The position numbers were made by a program, and so were the translations under genes. The notes under the pieces were generated by a model, which did not search any database, was not told where the DNA came from, and was given only the letters and a program-made list of their open reading frames with translations. This document shows positions 17,198 to 23,837 of a DNA stretch of 42,219 nucleotides, piece after piece; the stretch's first letter is position 1; every line of letters starts with the position of its first letter. The DNA is from a virus. The stretch is taken from IMG/VR virus record IMGVR_UViG_3300047201_000036, positions 1 to 42,219 of that record, one strand, 5' to 3'.

Positions 17198-18093
17198 ACA
17201 TATTAGATACAGTAAATAAAAGTATAAGGGCTTACATGGGGGCCGTGGCCGCTACAAATCAACCAATATTTGTTTGCAGTTATGCAGATCATACGTCCTC
17301 AACTTTCGTACCAGGTGCAAATGACGGTACTCTTAATGGGGTAACTCCAGTAGTTTTAGTTGCTGCACCGGTTGGTAGTACACAAAGACAAGTAAAATAT
17401 ATCAACATCTGGAATAATGATACGGTTTCTCAATCGGTTACGGTTGAACTTTTAAGTACATCAGCACAAAGGACTCTTTTTAGAGCCACACTCGATCCGG
17501 GAAGTGCATTAACTTTTACGGAAGGCATAGGATGGGTAGTATTTAATAATCAGGGTGTTCCACGTTCGGGAGGTATTGTAGTAAATACAGGTAGGCTTAT
17601 GGCGCCTCCGATAGTTGATGTGACGGCAAACATAACAGGTGTTAAAGCTATCACTACTACACAAACGGCACTTGTCTATGTTGGTGTAGCCGGCAGAGCT
17701 GCTTCATCTGTTACTTTAAGATATAATGTGACAGTAGCGGCGGTGACTATTACGTGGGCGGAGATAGGAATTTTCAAAGGCATCCCGCTTGTGGCCGCAA
17801 ACCCTTCACTTTCACTATTGGGGTGGGCGGATATGGCAGGAATTGTGAATAGTACCGGAAGAAAAAGTACAAATATTACACTCACATCGAACATATCCAT
17901 TGGGGATGAACTTTGGATCGGAATTGGATGCCAGGCTACCACAACAGTAACTATAAGAGCCTACTCGCTTGTTGAGGATTGCCAGATAGGAACAGTTGTA
18001 ATGATGGTGGCCAGACCTTCAACGGTTGCCAGTCCTGCTTCGTGGACTGTAAATAACGCGGTTGCTCCCTGGATGTATTGTTATTTAAATTAA
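17194..18093 (+). CDS. Hypothetical tail-tip/fibre protein
   Basis: 299 residues, all-beta by composition, starting four bases before the previous stop. A central stretch (V-K-Y-I-N-I-W-N-N-D-T-V-S-Q-S-V-T-V) followed by P-G-S-A-L-T-F-T-E-G-I-G-W resembles small beta-sandwich domains in phage structural proteins. It has no signal peptide. It lies between the linker-like protein and the S74 fibre, so it is likely part of the same receptor-binding apparatus. Confidence 0.6.
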   Translation: MNILDTVNKSIRAYMGAVAATNQPIFVCSYADHTSSTFVPGANDGTLNGVTPVVLVAAPVGSTQRQVKYINIWNNDTVSQSVTVELLSTSAQRTLFRATLDPGSALTFTEGIGWVVFNNQGVPRSGGIVVNTGRLMAPPIVDVTANITGVKAITTTQTALVYVGVAGRAASSVTLRYNVTVAAVTITWAEIGIFKGIPLVAANPSLSLLGWADMAGIVNSTGRKSTNITLTSNISIGDELWIGIGCQATTTVTIRAYSLVEDCQIGTVVMMVARPSTVASPASWTVNNAVAPWMYCYLN

Positions 18094-18098
18094 ATATT

Positions 18099-19160
18099 AT
18101 GAAAAAATTAATTCTATTTATTGCGTTATTTGGAATAATTCTAAATAGCACAGCGCAGGACAAAAAGATCAGTGAACTCAATTTAGCATCAACTCCTGTT
18201 GGTGATAGTGCTCTTTATATTGCAGTTCAAAGTGCCACAACTAAGAAACAATACTTCATCGATTTGCAAAAAAGTATGTGGTACGGAGGTGCTGCCACAG
18301 CAACGGGAATAGGAACGAGCTCTCTTAATAGTAATACCGGAGCGTATAATACTGCTATGGGTTATCAAAGTCTTTATACAAATTCATCGGCAACAAGCAG
18401 TACGGCATTTGGATATAAAAGTCTTTACACTAATAATGGAACCTGCAATTCGGCCTTTGGCTATGGAGCGTTAGAAGATAATACTTCAGGTACTTATCAA
18501 ACCGCATTTGGTGTAAATGCCTTGGCTAATAGTACGATAGGAGATTATAACACGGCAGTTGGGGCCAGTGCCCTTGTAAATGTAACACTTGGAAGTATGA
18601 ATACAGCCGTTGGATATAGGGCGGGTTATTCGAATAGTGTTACAGGTTGTGTTTATTTGGGATTTGAAGCAGGATATAATAATACCGAAGGAAGTGTTTT
18701 ATTTATTGATAATAGTAATGATGCAACTCCACTGATCTGGGGTGACTTCACTGCAGATTCAGTTATCATAAACGGAGACTTGCGTGCTACCGGGTACGCG
18801 GGTGGAGCAACCGCATGGACAAATGAAAGTGACTCTACGCAAAAAAAGAATATTGTAACTATTGATAATGCACTAATAAAAGTATCAAGATTAAGGGGCG
18901 TGGAATTTGAATGGAAAGACGGAAGGGAACCAGGACAACGGATAGGATTCTTAGCACAAGAGGTTAAAGAAGTAATGCCTGAAGTTGTAAGTGGTGAAGA
19001 GGGTTCAATGTCTATTCAATATGCCCCTGTCGTGGCTTTACTTACTCAAGCTATTCAGGAACAGCAAAAGCATATTCAATGGCTTTATGTTTTTTGTGGT
19101 GCTCTTTCATTATTTTCTATAATCTTATTAGTATTATTTGTTATTGGAAAAAATGAATAA
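18099..19160 (+). CDS. Exported fibre with YadA-like head repeats, S74 autocleavage domain and C-terminal membrane segment
   Basis: 353 residues from the ATG at 18099, so that the signal peptide (residues 1-20, ending S-T-A-Q) is at the N-terminus. From residue 80 there are repeats of the type N-T-A-x-G-Y-x-S/A-L, as in the trimeric head of YadA-like adhesins. Residues 243-300 form a peptidase S74 / intramolecular chaperone domain: S-D-S-T-Q-K with Ser244 and Lys249 as the likely catalytic dyad, then V-E-F-E-W and R-I-G-F-L-A-Q-E-V. A hydrophobic segment (residues 328-349) ends the protein. The combination with a signal peptide and a membrane tail is unusual for a phage fibre. Confidence 0.8.
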   Translation: MKKLILFIALFGIILNSTAQDKKISELNLASTPVGDSALYIAVQSATTKKQYFIDLQKSMWYGGAATATGIGTSSLNSNTGAYNTAMGYQSLYTNSSATSSTAFGYKSLYTNNGTCNSAFGYGALEDNTSGTYQTAFGVNALANSTIGDYNTAVGASALVNVTLGSMNTAVGYRAGYSNSVTGCVYLGFEAGYNNTEGSVLFIDNSNDATPLIWGDFTADSVIINGDLRATGYAGGATAWTNESDSTQKKNIVTIDNALIKVSRLRGVEFEWKDGREPGQRIGFLAQEVKEVMPEVVSGEEGSMSIQYAPVVALLTQAIQEQQKHIQWLYVFCGALSLFSIILLVLFVIGKNE

Positions 19161-20529
19161 AATTCTTTTAATCGGTAATGGTGGCTCTCTGCTTAAAAGA
19201 AGACTCGGAGTTTTCATTGACGAGTTCGATGGAGAAGTTGCAAGGTTCAATGACTTTGAGATAAAAGGTTATGAGCAATATATAGGAACCAGAACTGACC
19301 TATGGATTATAAGTGAAAAATATAAGAATAAAGAAAGATTGGATATTAATAAATTGGTGATCCCTGAGAAATTTACTCAAAAATTAAGGAAAAAATCTTT
19401 CACTGCCAGCCCTACTCTTGGAGCAAGAGCGGCCCAGTGGTTTATCGAAAAAGATTATGAGGTATGGATCATTGGTATAGATCATTTTCAGGGCGAACTT
19501 TCACATTATTTCGGTTCTTGCATTACAAGTATAATGGATCACAGTGCCCAGGAAGATAAGGCGTTCTTTGACAGGCTTATTTTAGAGGGCAAAGTTAAAC
19601 GATTTTGTGAATACAGTGATCCTGTCATGACGGTAATAATTCCTTTCTACGATGAAGGAGACGAACCGTATAAGACTGTTATGAGTTGTATTGAGAATAC
19701 ACCAAAGAATGCAATTAAATTTATTCTTATCGATGATCATTCCACAAAATACAGAGATGCTAAGTTTGATAATATTCCTAATCTTAAATATTACCGGAAC
19801 AAGCAGATTATGGGAGTTGACTATTGCCGGACTCTTGGCGGATATATGGCAGATACTCCCTACCTTCTTTTAGTCGATGCACACATGAGATTTAATCCGG
19901 GCTGGTTTGATAGGTATATTTTTGTCTTACGGTTAAATTCTGAAGCAATAGTTTATTGTAAGACGGATTATGTAACTGATTATCCTGACAATGAAAATAT
20001 ACGTAAACCTACCGGGGTGCAAAGATATTTTGCCGATCTGAAATTGGAAAGAAATGGTGAGGTTCTTTCCTCCAAATGGACAAATGATGAACCTCCCGAA
20101 ATCTTTACAGAAGTAACGGGACTCATGGGGGCAAATTATGGAATTAGTAAGCAATGGTTTAAATACATCCGGGGAATGGAAGGGCTTAGACAATATGGAA
20201 TCAGTGAACAGTTTCTTGCTTTAAAGAATCTTTATTTCGGGGGTAAGATAATTTATATTAAGGATGTACGGATAGCACATCTTTATAGATATATAGCAAC
20301 ATTCCCGGCCACAAAAACACATTTTATTTATAATCAGATGTTTACTTTAAGGACTCTCCTACCCTGGAAAGAAGTTAAAAAACTTGAAGCGAAAATCCCG
20401 GAAAGTAAATATAAGGAACAGGCAAAAGAAATGATTAAAAGAAACAATGGAATCGAACTATTAAGGAAAGACTTTACAAAAAAGAAAGTCATGTCATTTG
20501 AAAAACTTGTAAAGACTTATAATTTGTAA
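19153..20529 (+). CDS. Two-domain glycosyltransferase: GT29-like plus GT2
   Basis: 458 residues from the ATG at 19153, overlapping the fibre gene by eight bases. Residues 1-155 resemble sialyltransferase-like (GT29) proteins: L-L-I-G-N-G-G-S-L, V-A-R-F-N-D-F-E-I, G-T-R-T-D-L-W, and V-W-I-I-G-I-D-H-F. Residues 160-400 form a GT2/GT-A fold: V-I-I-P-F-Y-D-E-G, L-I-D-D-H-S, and V-D-A-H-M-R-F (metal-binding Asp near residue 242). It may glycosylate virion fibres or host surface glycan. Translational coupling to the fibre gene favours the fibre. Confidence 0.75.
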   Translation: MNKILLIGNGGSLLKRRLGVFIDEFDGEVARFNDFEIKGYEQYIGTRTDLWIISEKYKNKERLDINKLVIPEKFTQKLRKKSFTASPTLGARAAQWFIEKDYEVWIIGIDHFQGELSHYFGSCITSIMDHSAQEDKAFFDRLILEGKVKRFCEYSDPVMTVIIPFYDEGDEPYKTVMSCIENTPKNAIKFILIDDHSTKYRDAKFDNIPNLKYYRNKQIMGVDYCRTLGGYMADTPYLLLVDAHMRFNPGWFDRYIFVLRLNSEAIVYCKTDYVTDYPDNENIRKPTGVQRYFADLKLERNGEVLSSKWTNDEPPEIFTEVTGLMGANYGISKQWFKYIRGMEGLRQYGISEQFLALKNLYFGGKIIYIKDVRIAHLYRYIATFPATKTHFIYNQMFTLRTLLPWKEVKKLEAKIPESKYKEQAKEMIKRNNGIELLRKDFTKKKVMSFEKLVKTYNL

Positions 20530-20575
20530 CCATTTACGATTTTCCTATTTTTTAGGTACAATCGGAAATAAATAT

Positions 20576-21589
20576 ATGAGTGGTAAAACAACAATTAAAG
20601 GAGAAACGATTATTGATTATTTAGAAAAATTCCCTAATACGGCAACACAAACATTAGCCAAAAAGATTAAAGCCGAAACGGGATTGCTCTTTGATACATG
20701 GGAGCAAGCACGGAATTTAGTAAGAATGTATAAAGGTGAACATGGGAAGCATAATCGGAATACTTTAGCTTGTACCCGGTTTTACAGGGACGAAACAGTT
20801 AAATCAAAAGAAAATCCCTACGATATACCCGAAAGTGACGCCTTAGTTTATTATCCGTTTGTAATACCAAAGGCACAAAATAAAATCCTGGTAGTGCCGG
20901 ACGCTCACATTCCCTATCATTGCGTTGATACAATGACAGCAACAATTAACTGGGGTAAGGATCATGACATAAATACGGTATTGATGTTAGGGGACTGGTT
21001 AGACTGTCATCTACTTTCGGATTTTGTTAAAGATCCAAATAAGAAAAATTTTAAAGAAGAAAGAGAAGTTTTCTGGAGGGTTATGGATCGCTGGCAAAAC
21101 GCTTTTCCTGATGCGGTGTTTTATTATCTTCTTTCTAATCATGAACGAAGATATGAAACATATATGATGGTTCACGCCCCTGAAATTTTTGATACAGAGG
21201 AGTTTCGTATTGATATAACCCTGAGATTAGGGGAGCGGTCTATAATTCCCATAATGGATAAGTTAAAGATTAAGGCCGGTAAATTAACATTGATACACGG
21301 AGATGAATACAAAGGTGGATCGGCTAATATTGTTTCACCTGCCAGGTGGTTATGGTTAAAGGCTCGTGCTAATGCAATGTGTGGACATTTTCATAAATCT
21401 TCATTTCATCCGGCTGTTAATATCAATGAAGAAATGATGGGAGATTGGAGCGTGGGTTGTCAATGTAATTTACATCCAGAATGGAATCCGAATAATGACT
21501 GGCAAAATGGATTTGCAAGAATATTGGTTGAACCGAATGGGGACTTTAAGGTAACTAACCTAATGGTATTAAATGGGAAGGTACAATAA
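20576..21589 (+). CDS. Calcineurin-like metallophosphoesterase
   Basis: 337 residues. The metal-binding motifs are complete and in order: D-A-H (Asp109, His111), G-D-W-L-D (about 139-143), S-N-H-E (about 187), I-H-G-D-E, and G-H-F-H. The first 85 residues form an added N-terminal domain with helical character (T-L-A-K-K-I-K-A-E-T-G), possibly DNA-binding. Such phage enzymes cleave phosphodiesters in nucleic acids or nucleotides; the substrate is unknown. Its stop overlaps the next start. Confidence 0.8.
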   Translation: MSGKTTIKGETIIDYLEKFPNTATQTLAKKIKAETGLLFDTWEQARNLVRMYKGEHGKHNRNTLACTRFYRDETVKSKENPYDIPESDALVYYPFVIPKAQNKILVVPDAHIPYHCVDTMTATINWGKDHDINTVLMLGDWLDCHLLSDFVKDPNKKNFKEEREVFWRVMDRWQNAFPDAVFYYLLSNHERRYETYMMVHAPEIFDTEEFRIDITLRLGERSIIPIMDKLKIKAGKLTLIHGDEYKGGSANIVSPARWLWLKARANAMCGHFHKSSFHPAVNINEEMMGDWSVGCQCNLHPEWNPNNDWQNGFARILVEPNGDFKVTNLMVLNGKVQ

Positions 21590-21819
21590 TGGATACCTAT
21601 TTAATTAAATGGTACGATGCCTTTTCGGTTGAAGGTTGGAAATCTGAAAAAGATATGGAAAGGGAATTTGAAGCAGGATTAACTATTGAGAGTAAGGGAA
21701 CTTTTTTCAGGGAAAATGAAAAATATATCTCTTTGATACAAAATTCAGCTGATAGTGGCATTGTTTCCGGTATAATATGTATTCCTAAAAGCTGTATAAT
21801 CGAAACAAAAATATACTAA
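21589..21819 (+). CDS. Hypothetical small protein
   Basis: 76 residues, translationally coupled to the phosphoesterase (TAATG). It has mixed composition, with W-Y-D-A-F near the start and a hydrophobic end (G-I-I-C-I-P). No family recognised. It may be an accessory of the upstream enzyme. Confidence 0.6.
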   Translation: MDTYLIKWYDAFSVEGWKSEKDMEREFEAGLTIESKGTFFRENEKYISLIQNSADSGIVSGIICIPKSCIIETKIY

Positions 21820-21821
21820 TT

Positions 21822-22098
21822 GGTATTATACTAATAGGATATGAAAACACAAAAAGAAATTGAGGGTAATATTGCTGGAAGTTTATGGAAGTTAATGGAA
21901 TTAGATGAAAATAAAGAAAAAAATTCATCTGTATTTACTCAATCAACATGGGAAAATTATATTAAAACAAGAACATATATTCTCGGATGGATTTGGGCAC
22001 TTAGGGCTAATTCTTTGGGTAAAAATGATTCTCAAGAATTTAAAATGGGATATAAAAATGCTCAAAATTGGGTAAATGAAAAATAGGTATTATACTAA
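21822..22098 (+). repeat. Short direct repeat pair GGTATTATACTAA
   Basis: GGTATTATACTAA occurs at 21822-21834 and again at 22086-22098, each just before a small gene start. A shorter ATATACTAATTGG variant precedes the first copy. It may be a repeated translation or regulatory leader, or the trace of a small duplication. Confidence 0.5.
21841..22086 (+). CDS. Hypothetical small protein
   Basis: 81 residues. Helical, with W-K-L-M-E-L-D-E-N-K and Y-I-L-G-W-I-W-A-L-R-A-N; the pattern G-Y-K-N-A-Q-N-W-V near the end is typical of small helical phage proteins of unknown role. No family recognised. Confidence 0.6.
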   Translation: MKTQKEIEGNIAGSLWKLMELDENKEKNSSVFTQSTWENYIKTRTYILGWIWALRANSLGKNDSQEFKMGYKNAQNWVNEK

Positions 22099-22126
22099 CT
22101 GGTATTACAATAATAATTATTACGCT

Positions 22127-22831
22127 ATGAAAATCAATTTTAAACAAATAGGCAAAACTGCACTATATATTATTAGCATCGCAGTCCTGATTATATTAGT
22201 CCTGAAGGTCAGGCATAAGATTAGTAATTTAAAAGCCCAAGTAGAACAAATTACAACCGCTCATAATGTGATATCCAATCAGAATGAACAATTGCAAATA
22301 ATGATAAACCGTCAGGGGGATTCACTAAAAGTTGCAAATCAGATTATTCTTTCCCAGAAGCAGGCTATCGAAATGGGCGTCCTGAATGAAAAAGAACTTA
22401 GGGACAAATACCTGAAAGAAGTCACCAATGTTGTTAAGTTATCTGAAGAGGTTAGAATATTAAAGCAAAAGGGTAAATTTGTTGATACGGTTTATATCGA
22501 TAATTTCAATTCTTACGAGTGGATTCGTTTGCCGTTTGATGTGGCCTTTGGTGATAAATGGTATAACTTAAATATAACTGTCAATGAAACACCTCTGCTT
22601 AACTCTTTGGTAACTTACTCAGAACCTACCATTACAATAGGTACAATTAAAAAAGGATTATTCAAAAAGCCTGAAAAGGTAACAATTTACGAAAATGCTA
22701 ATCCTTATATTAAGTTGAAATCAATTGAGAGTATAACAATAAAGGAACAAACCAAATGGTATCAAACAACTTGGTTTAAAGTTGGTGCTGGGTTCGTTGG
22801 GGGTGCATTAGTTGTGGGTGTTGTACAATAA
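22127..22831 (+). CDS. Membrane-anchored coiled-coil protein, spanin-like candidate
   Basis: 234 residues from the ATG at 22127; an upstream ATG at 22076 would add a Tyr/Asn-rich leader made of the GGTATTATACTAA repeat and is less likely. One membrane segment at residues 9-28, then a coiled coil with N-L-K-A-Q-V-E-Q and Q-N-E-Q-L-Q (about 30-115), a beta-rich domain, and a glycine-rich hydrophobic end (G-A-G-F-V-G-G-A-L-V-V). This layout fits envelope-spanning lysis proteins of phages in the Bacteroidota, though none is directly recognised. Confidence 0.6.
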   Translation: MKINFKQIGKTALYIISIAVLIILVLKVRHKISNLKAQVEQITTAHNVISNQNEQLQIMINRQGDSLKVANQIILSQKQAIEMGVLNEKELRDKYLKEVTNVVKLSEEVRILKQKGKFVDTVYIDNFNSYEWIRLPFDVAFGDKWYNLNITVNETPLLNSLVTYSEPTITIGTIKKGLFKKPEKVTIYENANPYIKLKSIESITIKEQTKWYQTTWFKVGAGFVGGALVVGVVQ

Positions 22832-22833
22832 AT

Positions 22834-22905
22834 TGCGGGGTATCAGAATTGGTAACTGACCGGCCCCATAAGCCGTGTATGTAGGTTCGATTCCTATTCC
22901 CGCTA
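22834..22905 (+). tRNA. tRNA-like sequence, anticodon CAT (Met/Ile2 type), divergent
   Basis: 72 bases fold as a cloverleaf. Acceptor TGCGGGG pairs with TCCCGCT except for a T-T mismatch at 1-72. D arm TCAG/CTGA has a GG-containing loop; anticodon stem CCGGC/GCCGT has four pairs; T arm GTAGG/CCTAT closes the loop TTCGATT. The anticodon loop CCCATAA puts CAT at 22867-22869. Odd points: C instead of U at position 33, no base 26, and no encoded CCA (ACAA follows). It could be a divergent functional tRNA, a tRNA mimic or a decaying gene. Confidence 0.6.
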
Positions 22906-23028
22906 CAATCGGGTGAGCTCACAGGATAGTACCTGTTTCTTCCCCGGCCCCCCGGATCGCTAAGCGTGAAGGGGGGTTCAAATTGGGTTTAGTGGTTAGA
23001 AGTCCCTGAGATAGTATCAATGGGATGG
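22906..23028 (+). other. Structured non-coding segment downstream of the tRNA-like sequence
   Basis: No gene. Several hairpins are visible: ACAGG (22921-22925) with CCTGT (22932-22936), and CCCCCC (22948-22953) with GGGGGG (22971-22976), enclosing CGC-TAA-GCG. Two similar elements, GGATAGTACC and GAGATAGTATC, recur about 85 bases apart. Pieces such as TTCAAAT and TAGTGGTTAG recall tRNA T and D loops, but no full second cloverleaf can be built. It runs into the terminator at 23029. Confidence 0.5.
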
Positions 23029-23056
23029 AGCCCGGCTGGTTACCGGGCTTTCTTTG
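23029..23056 (+). terminator. Intrinsic terminator
   Basis: AGCCCGG (23029-23035) and CCGGGCT (23043-23049) form a perfect 7-bp stem with a 7-base loop, followed by TTCTTTG. It closes the late/tRNA transcript. Confidence 0.85.
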
Positions 23057-23102
23057 TTAATAATTATTGCCAGTAAACTAATAAAGGTGCCGATAATTTG
23101 AT

Positions 23103-23110
23103 TATCTTTG
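23103..23110 (+). promoter_or_regulatory. Bacteroidota -7 box without a clear -33 box
   Basis: TATCTTTG, followed by TATTTAG, matches the TAnnTTTG element and the context of the promoter at 23685, but no TTTG lies 19 bases upstream. It could drive the short terminated transcript at 23116-23199, perhaps with a phage activator. Confidence 0.4.
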
Positions 23111-23115
23111 TATTT

Positions 23116-23199
23116 AGCAGTCGACTATTTTCAATCCATTTAACTTCGGAAAATGTACCCGTTTTGCATACCATAAGAACTGCAAGCGGGTCTTTTTTT
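23116..23199 (+). ncRNA. Candidate small RNA 1
   Basis: About 84 bases between a -7-like box and an intrinsic terminator, with no plausible gene. The 5' GCAGT (23117-23121) can pair with ACTGC (23179-23183) in the terminator hairpin, giving two alternative folds. The existence of the transcript is inferred. Confidence 0.4.
23157..23199 (+). terminator. Intrinsic terminator
   Basis: ACCCG (23157-23161) pairs with CGGGT (23187-23191), and TTGCA (23164-23168) with TGCAA (23181-23185). The tail is C followed by seven T. Confidence 0.75.
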
Positions 23200-23231
23200 A
23201 CAGTACACACGTAACGTAATATCCGTAATTA
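23195..23231 (+). repeat. 37-bp interspersed repeat, copy 1
   Basis: The segment from the terminator T run through ACAGTACACACGTAACG to ATCCGTAATTA recurs at 23500-23536 with three mismatches. Both copies begin inside the T run of a terminator. Contains ACGTAACGT. It could be an operator or an exchange point. Confidence 0.75.
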
Positions 23232-23262
23232 TTTGTAAATTCAAATAATATTATTATCTTTG
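23232..23262 (+). promoter_or_regulatory. Bacteroidota-type promoter (TTTG-N19-TATCTTTG)
   Basis: TTTG at 23232-23235 and TATCTTTG at 23255-23262, 19 bases apart, fit the sigma-ABfr consensus of the phylum. The ATG of the next gene is at 23267, about where transcription should begin, so the mRNA would be nearly leaderless. Confidence 0.8.
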
Positions 23263-23266
23263 CATT

Positions 23267-23455
23267 ATGAAAAAGATATTTAAAAATGACATACTGAAAG
23301 TAAAAATCGGAAACGAAAAGCTTTACTGTTTCCCGCCCCAGGAGGGTTCCTTCTTGAGACAAGAAGGAGATAAATGTTTATTATGGATACCGGGTCGTTT
23401 AGATCTTGATATTGTTGATGTAAAAGATATTGAAATTCTTAATAGACCTTTCTGA
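23267..23455 (+). CDS. Hypothetical 62-residue protein from a nearly leaderless transcript
   Basis: 62 residues, beta-rich (D-I-L-K-V-K-I-G-N-E-K-L-Y-C-F, then L-L-W-I-P-G-R-L-D-L-D-I-V). It has its own consensus promoter ending five bases before the ATG and its own terminator 15 bases after the stop, so it is a stand-alone unit. No family recognised. Such isolated early units in phages often encode host-takeover or regulatory proteins; that is inference. Confidence 0.7.
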   Translation: MKKIFKNDILKVKIGNEKLYCFPPQEGSFLRQEGDKCLLWIPGRLDLDIVDVKDIEILNRPF

Positions 23456-23470
23456 AATTAAAAAATGGCC

Positions 23471-23504
23471 CCCCAGGAGTTATGATTCATGGGGTTTTCT
23501 TTTT
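23471..23504 (+). terminator. Intrinsic terminator
   Basis: CCCCA (23471-23475) pairs with TGGGG (23490-23494), extended by an upstream A run facing the downstream T run; TTTTCTTTTT follows. Confidence 0.75.
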
Positions 23505-23536
23505 ACAATACACACGTAACGAAATATCCGCAATTA
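23500..23536 (+). repeat. 37-bp interspersed repeat, copy 2
   Basis: TTTTTACAATACACACGTAA (first 20 bases) and the following CGAAATATCCGCAATTA match copy 1 at 23195 with three differences. Like copy 1 it overlaps the T tail of a terminator. No promoter box follows directly here. Confidence 0.75.
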
Positions 23537-23570
23537 CTAGCATAGTTATATTCCCGTCGGGAGTGCCTGA

Positions 23571-23600
23571 AGGTCAGCTAATTACTGGCCTTTTTCTTTT
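23571..23600 (+). terminator. Intrinsic terminator
   Basis: AGGTCAG (23571-23577) pairs with CTGGCCT (23585-23591), with one G-U pair, across a 7-base loop; TTTTCTTTT follows. The 35 bases upstream hold no gene, so it may end an unseen short RNA or back up the preceding terminator. Confidence 0.8.
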
Positions 23601-23684
23601 GTATGGCGTGAGTTTGCTAAGTACTTAAATATGTTCATGACCGTTCACAACTTGTTAAATTTTGCTATTTATTTTGTTTTTTAT

Positions 23685-23715
23685 TTTGTAAATTCAAATA
23701 TTATTTTTATCTTTG
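23685..23715 (+). promoter_or_regulatory. Bacteroidota-type promoter (TTTG-N19-TATCTTTG), second copy
   Basis: TTTG at 23685-23688 and TATCTTTG at 23708-23715, spacing 19. The first 16 bases (TTTGTAAATTCAAATA) are identical to the promoter at 23232, so the two promoters are duplicates. Transcription should begin near 23720. Confidence 0.8.
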
Positions 23716-23720
23716 TATTA

Positions 23721-23827
23721 GGTAACCAACTTCAAACAATGCAACTAAACATTAAAAAACAAAGCCTGAGTAAGCAAATTCCGACGCATTGCGGAGGGTT
23801 ACCGATTTGCTGAAAGGGCTTTTTTAT
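23721..23827 (+). ncRNA. Structured small RNA or attenuating leader upstream of the GIY-YIG/HTH gene
   Basis: It lies between a consensus promoter and a U run. AAAGCC (23761-23766) pairs with GGCTTT (23817-23822), AGCAAAT (23773-23779) with ATTTGCT (23805-23811), and TCCG (23780-23783) with CGGA (23792-23795). The 5' end GGTAACC (23721-23727) is fully complementary to GGTTACC (23797-23803), left unpaired inside this fold, giving a possible pseudoknot. A 24-codon reading frame (ATG 23739) ends within it. The next gene starts 11 bases later. It may be a small RNA, riboswitch-like leader or attenuator. Confidence 0.6.
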
Positions 23828-23837
23828 AAATAATAAA

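Noticed and set aside
22906-23028. A second complete tRNA
   Set aside because: T-loop-like and D-loop-like pieces are present, but acceptor and anticodon stems cannot be paired into a cloverleaf.
23631-23813. 60-codon plus-strand frame across the second promoter
   Set aside because: It would be translated through the promoter boxes and the structured RNA. Only its last 24 codons (from 23739) could be on the transcript.
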